Origin: Muribaculaceae bacterium
GTDB taxonomy: Bacteria > Bacillota > Clostridia > Lachnospirales > Lachnospiraceae
Length of the DNA stretch: 64,000 nt
Direction: 5' to 3'
Assembly (NCBI GenBank): GCA_023666425.1
Contig: JAMPCA010000001.1
Location: forward strand, 1,158,570-1,222,569
This document shows positions 15,711-24,229 of the stretch, one piece after another; within the stretch, counting starts at the first letter, position 1; the number at the start of each line of letters is the position of its first letter. Under the pieces are notes generated by a model that saw only the letters and a program-made list of their open reading frames with translations, searched no databases and was not told where the DNA came from. The position numbers and the translations under genes are program-made.

Positions 15711-16688
15711 TCACTGTCTGATTTTATCCAGTTCCCAATACCATGTATTGTTAATCCGCTTTGCCCGGATGCCTAATTCTTTCTTCGCGTTTTCCAGTGT
15801 CCGTTTTGATATGCCCTGTTCGTCTGCCAGATTGAAAACCTCATTGCTCTGTATGGCATTGTTTGTTTCTGCCAGTTCCCGGAGCAGCCGCTTTGCCTGT
15901 TCCATCTTATTTATTTTAGGAACAATACCGCCTAGCACTTCATCAGCCGTAATCTCATAATCCCCAAGCCACCTGAAACCCTCCTCTGACAGTGCAAACG
16001 CTTTCGGATGCCCAAATGCCGCTAAATTATTTTTTATCTGAATAACCGCCCTGATATTCGGCTCACCCTCTACCCTGCCGACCAATAGCACGCTTCTTGC
16101 AACCGCAAAGAAGTCTATAGAACCCATGCCCCGATATGCCGCTTTATTGCCCGCCGCCTTGTTCATATGCCCGACAAGGATAATCGCACATTGATACTTT
16201 TCTGCTAAGACCGCCAGCTTTTTTGTCATATCCCTTGCTTCGTTTGCCCGGTTCATATCCATGCCGCCGCCCAAATAAGCCTGTATCGGATCTAAAATCA
16301 ATAGCTTTGCTTTTGTCCTTATGACTGCTTCTTCCAACCGTTCATCTATCATGGAAAGTGATTTTATGCTTTCATCAATAACTGAAATATTTTCGCAGTC
16401 TGCCCCTGCCTGTTCCAAGCGCGGCTTTATCGTATCGGAAAGACCGTCCTCTGCGCTCTGATAAATCACATTCAGAGAATCCGTCAGTTGCATCTCACTG
16501 TCTATACCCACTCCCCTTGATAATTTCGCCGCTATGTTCAGCACAAGCGTTGTCTTTCCATCCCCCGGATCTCCTTGAATGATTGTCAGCTTTCCATAAG
16601 GGATAAATGGATACCACAGCCAGGAAACTTCCTGCGACTGTATCTCTGACATTTTAATCAACTGTAATTCTGTTTTCGTTTCTTCCAT
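15711..16688 (-). CDS. RepA-like AAA ATPase (AAA_25, hexameric helicase family)
   Basis: 325 residues. Walker A in IIQGDPGDGKTTLVLNIA (about residues 38-55), Walker B in AKLLILDPIQAYLG, then the RecA-core sensor segment AIILVGHMNKAAG and RGMGSIDFFAVARSVLLV. This is the profile of RepA/RSF1010-type replicative helicases and related AAA_25 ATPases of mobile elements. A winged-helix-like C-terminus (NEVFNLADEQGISKRTLENAKKEL) may bind DNA. Start chosen at ATG 16686-16688, five nt after TGGAGG; an in-frame ATG four codons upstream overlaps that Shine-Dalgarno. It replaces, in position, the CHC2/VirE/ParM module of element 1. Confidence 0.8.
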   Translation of the reverse strand: MEETKTELQLIKMSEIQSQEVSWLWYPFIPYGKLTIIQGDPGDGKTTLVLNIAAKLSRGVGIDSEMQLTDSLNVIYQSAEDGLSDTIKPRLEQAGADCENISVIDESIKSLSMIDERLEEAVIRTKAKLLILDPIQAYLGGGMDMNRANEARDMTKKLAVLAEKYQCAIILVGHMNKAAGNKAAYRGMGSIDFFAVARSVLLVGRVEGEPNIRAVIQIKNNLAAFGHPKAFALSEEGFRWLGDYEITADEVLGGIVPKINKMEQAKRLLRELAETNNAIQSNEVFNLADEQGISKRTLENAKKELGIRAKRINNTWYWELDKIRQ

Positions 16689-16711
16689 AATGTCCTCCAT
16701 TTCTGAAAATC

Positions 16712-16783
16712 GTTGCCACTGGAAGAAACCTCTGCTATACTTAATTTGTATTTATTTGGTAACAGAGGTTTTCCAGTTGCCAC
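16712..16783. repeat. Inverted repeat between integrase and RepA-like gene (element 2)
   Basis: The arms share ACTGGAA and AACCTCTG: GTTGCCACTGGAAGAAACCTCTG region 16712-16734 against CAGAGG...GCCAC at 16763-16783, about 20 paired positions with small gaps. The loop contains GCTATACTTAATTTG. It occupies nearly all of the gap between the integrase stop and the RepA-like start, the same place as the inverted repeat of element 1. Confidence 0.5.
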
Positions 16784-16787
16784 AGCC

Positions 16788-17864
16788 CTAACAGTTGCCG
16801 CTGTTGGGGCAATTTTCTTTTTCATTGTCAAGTAAGTCTGCCACTCTCCGCTGCTGGTTAGGATATAAATGCCCGTAGGTATTCAATGTAATGCGGATAT
16901 CCTTATGCCCTAAGCGTTCCTTTATCAAAAGCGGCTCAACACCTTTATTGATGAGGTACGCAACATGCGAATGCCGAAGGTCATGCACCCGGATGTCCTT
17001 TACCCCTGCTTTCTTAATGCTCCGCTTCATCTTATGCTGCACTGCCTCCTGGACAATTGGGAAAAGCCGTTCATTGTCCGGCATCCCATAGTGGCCGTCA
17101 ACAAAATCTTTGATTTCCTTTTTCAAAAACTCCGGCATCTCCACCACACGGATCGACTGTTTTGTCTTCGGTTCTGTAATGACATCCTGCCTTTCCGTGC
17201 GGTAATAAGTCTTTGTGATGCTAAGCTGGCTCTTCTCAAAATCAACATCTGCTTTTGTTATAGCAAGCAATTCGCCAATCCTGCAGCCTGTCCAGAACAA
17301 TATTTCAAAAATAAGATAATACCTTGTCTGCGGTTCGATTGTCTGGATAAACTGCTGATACTCCTCCAAAGTCCAAAATGTCAGGCTCCGGCTGTCAGAG
17401 TTCCCCATCCTTTTTACTTTCTTGCATGGATTTGCCTGCAAATCGTAGATGCGCGACGCATGGGTAAACAAACTCGTCAATTGATTCTGTATCATTCTCA
17501 GATAAGATTCTGAAAATCCCTTCTTCTGCATTTCGTTCTGCCACTGTATAATCTGCCCCGCAGATACTTCGCTCATCATACAGTCGCCAAAATATGGAAT
17601 GATATGCTGCTCCATCATGTAGCGTTTGTTTTTCATGGTGCGATCCTTCAATTCATTCTGCTTATCCTCAAAATAAACTTCCATGAACTCGCCCAGCTTC
17701 ATATCCATGCTCCGGCTGCTGTTTAATTTTTTCTGCCGCTCATACTCCAATGCCTCTCGCTTTGTCTCAAACCCACGTTTCCTGCGCTTTTTCTTTTCTC
17801 CCTTAGCGGTTGTTTCAAACCACTGCGCAGACCACTTTTTTGTGTCCTTTTCCTTATAAGCCAT
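16788..17864 (-). CDS. Tyrosine recombinase/integrase of element 2
   Basis: 358 residues. The N-terminal Arm domain is YKEKDTKKWSAQWF; the core-binding domain follows (to about 155). The catalytic domain has arginine in WTGCRIGEL, HDLRHSH, LGHKD and the tyrosine in LNTYGHLYP. ATG behind GGGGAGTGG. It is closely related to the integrase of element 1 (long shared stretches such as FSESY and NPCKKVK), in line with the shared tuf target. It is encoded 17 nt after the excisionase-like gene; the spacing is the same in element 1. It integrates the element into the 29-bp core in tuf. Confidence 0.94.
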   Translation of the reverse strand: MAYKEKDTKKWSAQWFETTAKGEKKKRRKRGFETKREALEYERQKKLNSSRSMDMKLGEFMEVYFEDKQNELKDRTMKNKRYMMEQHIIPYFGDCMMSEVSAGQIIQWQNEMQKKGFSESYLRMIQNQLTSLFTHASRIYDLQANPCKKVKRMGNSDSRSLTFWTLEEYQQFIQTIEPQTRYYLIFEILFWTGCRIGELLAITKADVDFEKSQLSITKTYYRTERQDVITEPKTKQSIRVVEMPEFLKKEIKDFVDGHYGMPDNERLFPIVQEAVQHKMKRSIKKAGVKDIRVHDLRHSHVAYLINKGVEPLLIKERLGHKDIRITLNTYGHLYPNQQRRVADLLDNEKENCPNSGNC

Positions 17865-17881
17865 AATGCCACTCCCCTTTC

Positions 17882-18076
17882 TTAGCTTACCGATAAATCA
17901 TAGCCGTACATCTTCTTTGCCCAATACGCCCTTGGTATGCGCCCTGCCATTGTGATATAGCCCTGCGCCGCCAATTCCTGGTTCAAAGACTTCACCAGCT
18001 TATAAGCATGGGATTTTGAGCAGTCCAGTTCTTTTGCAACATCATTGACGCTCATCATATACTTATAATTCGCCAT
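17882..18076 (-). CDS. Excisionase-like helix-turn-helix protein of element 2
   Basis: 64 residues: MMSVNDVAKELDCSKSHAY is a helix-turn-helix start, then KLVKSLNQEL and a basic wing GRIPRAYWAKKMYG. It is the counterpart of 5086-5289. The ATG is behind AGGAGG. Adjacent to the integrase and divergent from the XRE regulator across a 246-bp region with repeated TATGWTTTTCGTA boxes. Likely recombination directionality factor; it could also repress the integrase operon. Confidence 0.75.
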   Translation of the reverse strand: MANYKYMMSVNDVAKELDCSKSHAYKLVKSLNQELAAQGYITMAGRIPRAYWAKKMYGYDLSVS

Positions 18077-18133
18077 AGATTCATCCTCCTTTCGCTTTTC
18101 TGATTTGATTACATTTTTTATAATATTTATCTT

Positions 18134-18292
18134 TATGTTTTTCGTAAGTGTATAATAGCACTTTATCTTTCATGTGTCAGCTGTTCGTAAAAATTTTTTT
18201 ATGATTTTCGTAAAGCATATTATCTAATGATTTCCTCTTTTATTTTTCTAAGATGTATGGTATGATAGATAATAAATTTATGTTTTTCGTAT
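18134..18292. promoter_or_regulatory. Repeated TATG(A/T)TTTTCGTA boxes: candidate operators between xis-like and XRE genes
   Basis: TATGTTTTTCGTAA (18134-18147), TATGATTTTCGTAA (18200-18213) and TATGTTTTTCGTAT (18279-18292) are near-identical 14-mers, with a partial TGTTCGTAA at 18182-18190. All have the same orientation in the divergent intergenic region 18077-18322. They are natural binding sites for the XRE regulator or the excisionase-like protein controlling the switch between integration and excision. Confidence 0.65.
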
Positions 18293-18322
18293 TTTTAGCA
18301 CATATGAAAACAGGAGGTCACT

Positions 18323-18805
18323 ATGGGCGATGGAAAGAAACTGAAAGAAATACTTGACAGCAAGAATACAAATGTCCGCCGGATTGCAAAGGCTACGGGG
18401 ATCAGCGCCACAACGCTGTACTCTATTATACAAAAGGATTCCAATATCCGGTTTGACTTTGCGCTGCGGCTGGCAAACGAATTAGAAATTGATGTGAATG
18501 AGATATGCGCCGCCAGTCCATTTTCCGGTGCCATTACCGAAGAAGAAATATATCCCACGCTCCCGGACGGCCTGCATGGCGCACTCGATGGCAGCCGGGT
18601 AAAGACATATCTGAAAAATTCTTTATATCCATTGATGTACCTGTTTGGGAAAAACAGTATGCCGGACGTGGATAACCTATTGACTTCATTTTATCAGCTA
18701 GACGACGAGGCAAGAAAGGAAATCGTAGAAACCATACAATTCAAACTGCAGTACCACCGTGATCCAGAACGGGCAGAACAGGTAAAACAAATAAAAGGCT
18801 GGTAA
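18323..18805 (+). CDS. XRE-family regulator of element 2
   Basis: 160 residues behind AGGAGGT. N-terminal Cro/C1-type helix-turn-helix: VRRIAKATGISATTLYSII (about residues 15-33) and RFDFALRLANELEIDVNEI (about 40-58). The C-terminal part is helical, with LTSFYQLDDEARKEIVETI. It is transcribed opposite to the integrase operon, across a region of repeated 14-mers, a typical lysogeny-style repressor arrangement. Likely represses excision and mobilization. It lies beside the right att end. The gap 18806-18971 holds the 18-bp arm repeat and the tuf terminator. Confidence 0.85.
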   Translation: MGDGKKLKEILDSKNTNVRRIAKATGISATTLYSIIQKDSNIRFDFALRLANELEIDVNEICAASPFSGAITEEEIYPTLPDGLHGALDGSRVKTYLKNSLYPLMYLFGKNSMPDVDNLLTSFYQLDDEARKEIVETIQFKLQYHRDPERAEQVKQIKGW

Positions 18806-18856
18806 AAAATAAACTCCGTTGAAAATAGCATCAAATTTCATCGGAGCTCTATTTTA

Positions 18857-18874
18857 TGGCACCGTTTTGGCACC
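18857..18874. repeat. Sub-terminal 18-bp repeat, right end of element 2
   Basis: TGGCACCGTTTTGGCACC, identical to 7772-7789, about 123 bp inside the right att core. The pair suggests integrase arm-type or accessory-factor sites. Confidence 0.55.
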
Positions 18875-18900
18875 GCTTATCACATTTTTCCTATTGCAAA

Positions 18901-18938
18901 CTTATAAAAAGGGCTTTCCGAAAAACTTCGGAAAGCCC
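18901..18938 (-). terminator. Terminator of tuf (supplied by element 2)
   Basis: GGGCTTTCCGAA (18911-18922) pairs with TTCGGAAAGCCC (18927-18938). The minus strand continues into TTTTTATAAG. It is located 34 nt past the tuf stop. Because the att core lies upstream, inside tuf, this terminator belongs to the element. It replaces the host terminator functionally, in the same way as the one at 7556-7592. Confidence 0.88.
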
Positions 18939-18971
18939 ATAAATTCAGTGTTTAGCCTTATTAGTTATAAA

Positions 18972-20159
18972 TTATTCAACAATCGTAGCAACCCTTCCAG
19001 ACCCAACAGTCCTGCCACCCTCACGGATAGCGAAGGTAAGTCCCTGCTCCATAGCGATCGGGTGAATCAGCTCAATCGTCATCTCTACGTTATCGCCCGG
19101 CATACACATCTCTGTGCCGCCCGGAAGATTGCAGACACCCGTTACGTCTGTTGTTCTGAAATAGAACTGCGGACGATAGTTATTGAAGAACGGTGTATGA
19201 CGGCCACCCTCGTCCTTTGTCAGAACGTATACCTGAGCGGTAAACTTTGTGTGACAGGTAACAGTACCCGGCTTAGCCAAAACCTGTCCTCTCTCAATCT
19301 GGTCACGGTTAATACCACGAAGAAGGGCACCGATGTTATCACCAGCCATAGCCTCGTCCAGCTGCTTGCGGAACATCTCGATACCGGTTACAACCGTCTT
19401 CATCGTATCTTCCTTGATACCTACGATCTCAAGCTCCTCGTTCAGGTGAAGTGTACCACGCTCTACTCTACCGGTTGCAACAGTACCACGACCGGTAATC
19501 GTAAATACATCCTCTACCGGCATCAGGAACGGCTTGTCTGTCTCACGCTGCGGATCCGGAATATACTCATCAATCGTGCTCATAAGCTCCATGATCTTGT
19601 CGCCCCACTCGCCGCTCGGATCCTCCAGAGCCTTCAGTGCAGAGCCCTTGATGATCGGGCAATCCTGGAACTCATACTCCTCAAGCTGCTCGGTAACTTC
19701 CATCTCAACCAGCTCGATCAGCTCAGGATCGTCTACCATGTCGCACTTGTTCAGGAATACAACGATATACGGAACGCCTACCTGACGGGACAGAAGGATG
19801 TGCTCCTTTGTCTGCGCCATAACACCGTCCGTAGCAGCCACTACAAGGACAGCGCCGTCCATCTGTGCCGCACCGGTGATCATGTTCTTAACGTAGTCAG
19901 CATGTCCGGGGCAGTCCACATGTGCGTAATGTCTCTTCTCAGTCTCATACTCAACGTGAGCGGTAGAAATTGTGATACCACGCTCTCTCTCCTCGGGAGC
20001 CTTGTCGATGTTCTCGAAATCTGTAGCAGTGTTACCGGCAACACGCGCAGCCAGCACCTTTGTAATTGCTGCTGTCAGAGTAGTCTTACCATGATCTACA
20101 TGACCAATGGTACCGATATTACAATGTGGTTTTGTTCTTTCAAATTTAGCCTTTGCCAT
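18972..20159 (-). CDS. tuf: Elongation factor Tu
   Basis: 395 residues, full length. Delivers aminoacyl-tRNA to the ribosome as a GTPase. G1 GHVDHGKTT (residues 18-26), G3 DCPGH, G4 NKCD, followed by beta-barrel domains 2 and 3 ending [10 protein letters not shown]. Last gene of the str operon, about 100 nt after fusA. Odd: the last 17 codons lie in and beyond a 29-bp integrase core, so the codons after the core (…ATIVE) and the terminator come from element 2. The reading frame and length are preserved. The gene is expected to be fully functional. Confidence 0.99.
   Translation of the reverse strand: MAKAKFERTKPHCNIGTIGHVDHGKTTLTAAITKVLAARVAGNTATDFENIDKAPEERERGITISTAHVEYETEKRHYAHVDCPGHADYVKNMITGAAQMDGAVLVVAATDGVMAQTKEHILLSRQVGVPYIVVFLNKCDMVDDPELIELVEMEVTEQLEEYEFQDCPIIKGSALKALEDPSGEWGDKIMELMSTIDEYIPDPQRETDKPFLMPVEDVFTITGRGTVATGRVERGTLHLNEELEIVGIKEDTMKTVVTGIEMFRKQLDEAMAGDNIGALLRGINRDQIERGQVLAKPGTVTCHTKFTAQVYVLTKDEGGRHTPFFNNYRPQFYFRTTDVTGVCNLPGGTEMCMPGDNVEMTIELIHPIAMEQGLTFAIREGGRTVGSGRVATIVE
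18997..19025. other. Attachment site in tuf (att core, 29 bp), right end of element 2
   Basis: Identical to 7640-7668. It covers the codons for REGGRTVGS plus two bases of the next codon near the EF-Tu C-terminus. To the right the sequence is tuf; to the left it is element 2. Integration into the conserved 3' end of an essential gene, with the tail rebuilt by the element, keeps the host viable. Confidence 0.9.
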
Positions 20160-20263
20160 TTGAAACGTCCTCCTTCATTTTATACCCTTTTGTCCGGGCA
20201 ATATTTTTCTTGTTAATAAACGACTGATTTGATTATATATAATAATCCGCTATTTTTCAAGCC

Positions 20264-22381
20264 TTATTTCGTTCTTGCCGTAAGAACCTTATCCTGCACG
20301 TTCTTCGGCACCGGCTCGTACTTCTCAAAAAACATAGAGTAGTTACCGCGCCCCTGCGTCTTTGAACGCAAATCTGTGGAATATCCGAACATCTCGGCAA
20401 GCGGTACATAACCGCGCACAATCTTGCCGCCGCCCAGATCATCCATACCCTCGATACGGCCGCGACGGGAATTGATATCGCCAATAACGTCGCCCATATA
20501 CTCCTCAGGCATGGTCACCTCAACCTTCATAATCGGCTCCAGGAGCACTGGCGCAGCCTTCTGCATCGCCTCCTTGAAGCACATGGAACCTGCGACATGG
20601 AAAGCCATCTCGGAGGAATCGACCTCATGGTAGGAACCGTCATACACAGTCGCGTGAATGCCGACTACCGGGAACCCGCCGAGCGAGCCCGCCTTTGTCG
20701 CCTCCTCAATACCCTCGCCGATTGCCGGGATATACTCCTTCGGAATCGCACCGCCGACCACCTCAGAATCGAACTTGTACAGCTCCTCTCCGTTGGCGTC
20801 CATCGGCTCGAAACGAACCTTACAGTGGCCGTACTGTCCACGTCCACCGGACTGCTTTGCATACTTGTATTCCTGATCTACCGGCTTTGTAAACGTCTCC
20901 TTGTACGCCACCTGCGGAGCGCCTACATTGGCCTCGACCTTAAACTCGCGAAGCAGACGATCCACGATAATCTCCAGATGGAGCTCTCCCATACCTGCGA
21001 TAATGGTCTGTCCCGTCTCCTGATTGGTGTGGGCGCGGAAGGTCGGATCCTCCTCCGCAAGCTTTGCAAGAGCCTCGCCCATCTTGCCCTGTCCAGCCTT
21101 CGTCTTCGGCTCGATCGCCAGCTCAATAACCGGCTCCGGGAACTCCATGGACTCAAGGATTACCGGATGCTGATCATCACAGATCGTATCGCCGGTCGTC
21201 GTAAACTTAAAGCCTACGGCTGCCGCGATATCGCCGGAGTAAACAACGTCCAGCTCCTCCCGCTTGTTTGCGTGCATCTGCAGAATACGTCCGATGCGCT
21301 CTTTTTTATCCTTTGTTGCGTTCAATACATAGGAGCCTCCCTTGCAGGTTCCTGAGTACACGCGGAAAAATGCCAGCTTACCCACAAACGGGTCAGCCAT
21401 GATCTTAAATGCCAAAGCGGAAAACGGCTCGTCGTCGGAAGCATGGCGCTCGATCTCATTGCCGTCCAGATCCACACCCTTGATAGCCGGGATATCCGTC
21501 GGAGCCGGCATGAACTCAAGGACTGCATCCAAAAGCTTCTGAACGCCCTTGTTGCGGTACGCAGAACCACAGCATACCGGAACCGCCGTACACTCACACG
21601 TCGCCTTGCGCAGAACAGCCTTCATCTGCTCCACAGAGGGTTCCTCGCCCTCGAGGTACATCATCATCAGATCATCATCCAGCTCGCAGATTTTCTCGAC
21701 AAGCTCGGTCTTATACAGCTCCGCCTGATCCGCCATATCGCCGAGATCGTCGGTCACTGTAATATCATCGCCCTTCTCATCATTGTAGATATAGGCCTTC
21801 ATCTCGAACAGGTCAATAATGCCCTTGAAATCATCCTCCCTGCCGATTGGCAGCTGGAGAACAATTGCATTTTTGCCCAGTCTGTTGCGAATCTGGTCTA
21901 CAGCTCCGTAGAAGTCCGCCCCAAGGATGTCCATCTTGTTAATAAAGGCCATACGGGGCACGTTATAGGTGTCAGCCTGACGCCATACATTCTCTGACTG
22001 CGGCTCCACACCACCCTTCGCACAGAAGACACCAACGGCGCCGTCCAATACGCGGAGGGAACGCTCTACCTCAACCGTAAAATCTACGTGTCCGGGAGTA
22101 TCGATAATATTGATGCGATGCTCAAGCGCGTCAGCCTTCGGCTTAGTCTGCTCCTCTAATGTCCAGTGACAAGTAGTTGCGGCTGAAGTGATCGTGATAC
22201 CTCTCTCCTGCTCCTGCGCCATCCAGTCCATGGTCGCAGTACCTTCGTGAGTATCACCAATTTTGTAATTCACACCAGTATAATACAGAATACGCTCTGT
22301 CAATGTAGTCTTACCCGCATCGATATGAGCCATAATTCCAATATTTCTGGTTCTCTCAAGTGGATATTCTCTTCCAGCCAA
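20264..22381 (-). CDS. fusA: Elongation factor G
   Basis: 705 residues, normal for bacterial EF-G. Catalyses GTP-dependent translocation on the ribosome. G1 [10 protein letters not shown]2 [12 protein letters not shown]3 [10 protein letters not shown]4 NKMD, then domains II-V including the domain IV segment [15 protein letters not shown] and the C-terminal [17 protein letters not shown]. Third gene of the str operon, 15 nt after rpsG. No unusual features. Confidence 0.99.
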   Translation of the reverse strand: MAGREYPLERTRNIGIMAHIDAGKTTLTERILYYTGVNYKIGDTHEGTATMDWMAQEQERGITITSAATTCHWTLEEQTKPKADALEHRINIIDTPGHVDFTVEVERSLRVLDGAVGVFCAKGGVEPQSENVWRQADTYNVPRMAFINKMDILGADFYGAVDQIRNRLGKNAIVLQLPIGREDDFKGIIDLFEMKAYIYNDEKGDDITVTDDLGDMADQAELYKTELVEKICELDDDLMMMYLEGEEPSVEQMKAVLRKATCECTAVPVCCGSAYRNKGVQKLLDAVLEFMPAPTDIPAIKGVDLDGNEIERHASDDEPFSALAFKIMADPFVGKLAFFRVYSGTCKGGSYVLNATKDKKERIGRILQMHANKREELDVVYSGDIAAAVGFKFTTTGDTICDDQHPVILESMEFPEPVIELAIEPKTKAGQGKMGEALAKLAEEDPTFRAHTNQETGQTIIAGMGELHLEIIVDRLLREFKVEANVGAPQVAYKETFTKPVDQEYKYAKQSGGRGQYGHCKVRFEPMDANGEELYKFDSEVVGGAIPKEYIPAIGEGIEEATKAGSLGGFPVVGIHATVYDGSYHEVDSSEMAFHVAGSMCFKEAMQKAAPVLLEPIMKVEVTMPEEYMGDVIGDINSRRGRIEGMDDLGGGKIVRGYVPLAEMFGYSTDLRSKTQGRGNYSMFFEKYEPVPKNVQDKVLTARTK

Positions 22382-22396
22382 GGTTTTTTCCTCCTA

Positions 22397-22867
22397 TTAG
22401 AATCTGTAATGCGCGAAGGCCTTGTTCGCCTCTGCCATTTTGTGCATATCTTCTTTTCTCTTCACGGCTGCACCGGTATTGTTCGCTGCATCCATGATCT
22501 CGTTCGCCAGTCTCTCCTCCTGCGTCTTCTCGCCTCTTGAGCGGGAGAAATTGGTCAGCCAGCGAAGAGCCAGCGCCTGACGGCGCTCCGGGCGAACCTC
22601 GATGGGCACCTGATAGGTGGCTCCGCCGATACGTCTTGCCTTGACCTCAAGGGCAGGCATAACATTGTTCATAGCCTCCTCGAATACCTCGAGTGCAGGC
22701 TTTCCAGTCTTTTCCTCTACTCTGGAAAATGCGCCGTAAACGATCTTCTGTGCAACACCCTTTTTGCCGTCCAGCATAATATTGTTGATCAGCTTGGTTA
22801 CCACCTTGTCATTGTACAACGGATCTGCCAATACGTCTCTTTTCTGAGTATGTCCTTTACGTGGCAC
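22397..22867 (-). CDS. rpsG: 30S ribosomal protein S7
   Basis: 156 residues, full length. Starts [16 protein letters not shown] and contains the S7 signature region ([19 protein letters not shown]) and [16 protein letters not shown]. Binds the 3' major domain of 16S rRNA. Second gene of the str operon; the 140 bp between it and rpsL contain no gene and may hold an S7-type autoregulatory site, which I cannot define. Confidence 0.98.
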   Translation of the reverse strand: MPRKGHTQKRDVLADPLYNDKVVTKLINNIMLDGKKGVAQKIVYGAFSRVEEKTGKPALEVFEEAMNNVMPALEVKARRIGGATYQVPIEVRPERRQALALRWLTNFSRSRGEKTQEERLANEIMDAANNTGAAVKRKEDMHKMAEANKAFAHYRF

Positions 22868-23007
22868 GTTACTTCCCTCCTTAACTAAATAATTAGATCA
22901 ACGGTACTCACATATGTCTAATGTGTAGTGCTCCTTATTTCATAAATGAAATAAATCCCAACACTAACCTACTAGCTCTAATTGTGATACTATTGTCGAG
23001 CCGCGGC

Positions 23008-23436
23008 TTACTTGGAAGCCTTCGGTCTCTTGGCGCCGTACTTGGAACGGGCCTGCTTCCGGTTCGCAACACCAGCGGTATCAAGCGTACCGCGGATGAT
23101 ATGATAACGTGTACCAGGCAAATCCTTCACACGTCCGCCACGAATCAGAACAACACTGTGCTCCTGAAGATTGTGTCCCTCGCCCGGAATGTAGCTGGTC
23201 ACTTCGATTCCGTTGGAAAGACGAACTCTGGCAATCTTACGAAGAGCGGAGTTAGGCTTCTTAGGGGTAGCCGTCTTAACAGCCGTACATACGCCGCGCT
23301 TCTGCGGAGAAGACGTATTGATCGGTCTCTTCTGCAGAGAGTTGTAGCTTCTCTGAAGCGCAGGTGCGGTAGACTTCTTTACAGTCGTCTGACGTCCCTT
23401 TCTAACTAACTGGTTGAATGTTGGCATTGATTTCAC
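23008..23436 (-). CDS. rpsL: 30S ribosomal protein S12
   Basis: 142 residues. [12 protein letters not shown] start, [19 protein letters not shown] and the [11 protein letters not shown] loop are invariant S12 segments, including the lysines (KKPNS and the following GRVKDLPG) that govern streptomycin response; both are wild-type here. The ATG of MPTF at 23428-23430 is probably the true start, since an in-frame MKS lies just before it. First gene of the str operon, behind the consensus promoter at 23503-23531. Confidence 0.98.
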   Translation of the reverse strand: MKSMPTFNQLVRKGRQTTVKKSTAPALQRSYNSLQKRPINTSSPQKRGVCTAVKTATPKKPNSALRKIARVRLSNGIEVTSYIPGEGHNLQEHSVVLIRGGRVKDLPGTRYHIIRGTLDTAGVANRKQARSKYGAKRPKASK

Positions 23437-23502
23437 CTCCTGTATTATTTTCCGCCATGTATTACTGTACGCAAAAAAAGCACAAATAACACATGCTAGG
23501 AC

Positions 23503-23531
23503 ATTATATATGTTTTCTATTTTGTTGTCAA
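23503..23531 (-). promoter_or_regulatory. Perfect consensus sigma-A promoter of the str operon
   Basis: On the minus strand, TTGACA (23526-23531), a 17-nt spacer and TATAAT (23503-23508), all consensus, about 70 nt upstream of rpsL. No other open gene lies between. A promoter this strong fits rpsL-rpsG-fusA-tuf, among the most highly expressed genes. Confidence 0.92.
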
Positions 23532-23598
23532 GAAAAAAATGTTTTTCTAACTACACTTTTCTCTATACAAAAATAACTCCATATGCTAAATTATTCCT

Positions 23599-24219
23599 AT
23601 GACAGACATATACTTTTACCAGTTACCGGACTCTGCCGGCTGGGCTGATTACGCGCCCCTGCTCCCCTGTATTTCCACAGAACGGCAGACCCGTATCGCA
23701 TGTATGCCCTCGGACAAAAACAAAATACTGAGCCTCTGCGCCGAACTTTTGCTCCGCCGCATTGCCTGCAGACAGCTTGCCGTGGAAAACGATTCCCTGC
23801 ACTTTCAGCAGTCGGAGCATGGAAAGCCCTTTCTCTGCGGCCATGAGGGCTTTCATTTCAACTGGTCGCACGCGAAGGACGCGCTCGCCCTCGCGGTCGC
23901 GGACTCGCCCGTGGGAATCGACCTTGAGCAGTGTCCGCCCCGGGGTGATGTGGAAAAGCTTGCCCGCCGCTTTTACACAAAAAAAGAAGCCTCCTATGTG
24001 CTGCAGGCTGACGAAGGGCGTGAAACCCGTTTTTGTGAGATCTGGACGAGAAAAGAAGCGTGGACAAAATGCACGGGAAGCGGTCTGACGGTTGCGCTGG
24101 ATTCCTTCGACGTGACCAGCGATCCAAGGCTTACCACCTTCCGGCACGGAGACTATATGATATCCCTGTGTTGTGACTCTCCCGGCTTCCGGCTGACGAT
24201 CCTCACGGATATCCGGTAA
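23599..24219 (+). CDS. 4'-phosphopantetheinyl transferase (Sfp/AcpT superfamily)
   Basis: 206 residues. Transfers the phosphopantetheine arm of CoA to a carrier-protein serine. Family motifs: FHFNWSHAKDALALAVADSPVG (about residues 85-106; His-Ala), GIDLEQ with the metal-binding Asp/Glu, then FYTKKEASYV and the catalytic WTRKEAWTKCTGSGL. The size fits Sfp-type enzymes more than AcpS. It converges with the cbiO-like gene, 10 nt apart. No polyketide or nonribosomal peptide genes are in view, so the substrate is unknown. Confidence 0.88.
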   Translation: MTDIYFYQLPDSAGWADYAPLLPCISTERQTRIACMPSDKNKILSLCAELLLRRIACRQLAVENDSLHFQQSEHGKPFLCGHEGFHFNWSHAKDALALAVADSPVGIDLEQCPPRGDVEKLARRFYTKKEASYVLQADEGRETRFCEIWTRKEAWTKCTGSGLTVALDSFDVTSDPRLTTFRHGDYMISLCCDSPGFRLTILTDIR

Positions 24220-24229
24220 GGATTTGCCG

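Larger units (their letters stand above)
7640..19025. mobile_element. Element 2: complete 11.4-kb integrative mobilizable element in tuf
   Basis: Bounded by identical 29-bp att cores. From left to right it carries an inward 18-bp repeat, the QueC-like defence pair, BsuBI/PstI-type R-M, a broken small gene, a hypothetical gene, a MobV relaxase, hairpin-rich DNA, a RepA-like ATPase, an integrase, an excisionase-like gene, an XRE regulator on the opposite strand, the second 18-bp repeat, and a tuf-tail terminator. No conjugation (type IV secretion) genes are present, so it is mobilizable rather than self-transmissible. The defence cargo is visibly AT-richer than the str operon that follows. Confidence 0.88.

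Noticed and set aside
18819-20216. Long 465-codon plus-strand frame across tuf
   Set aside because: It is antisense to tuf, whose identity is certain, and arises from tuf codon bias. The same holds for antisense frames over fusA and the Tad genes.
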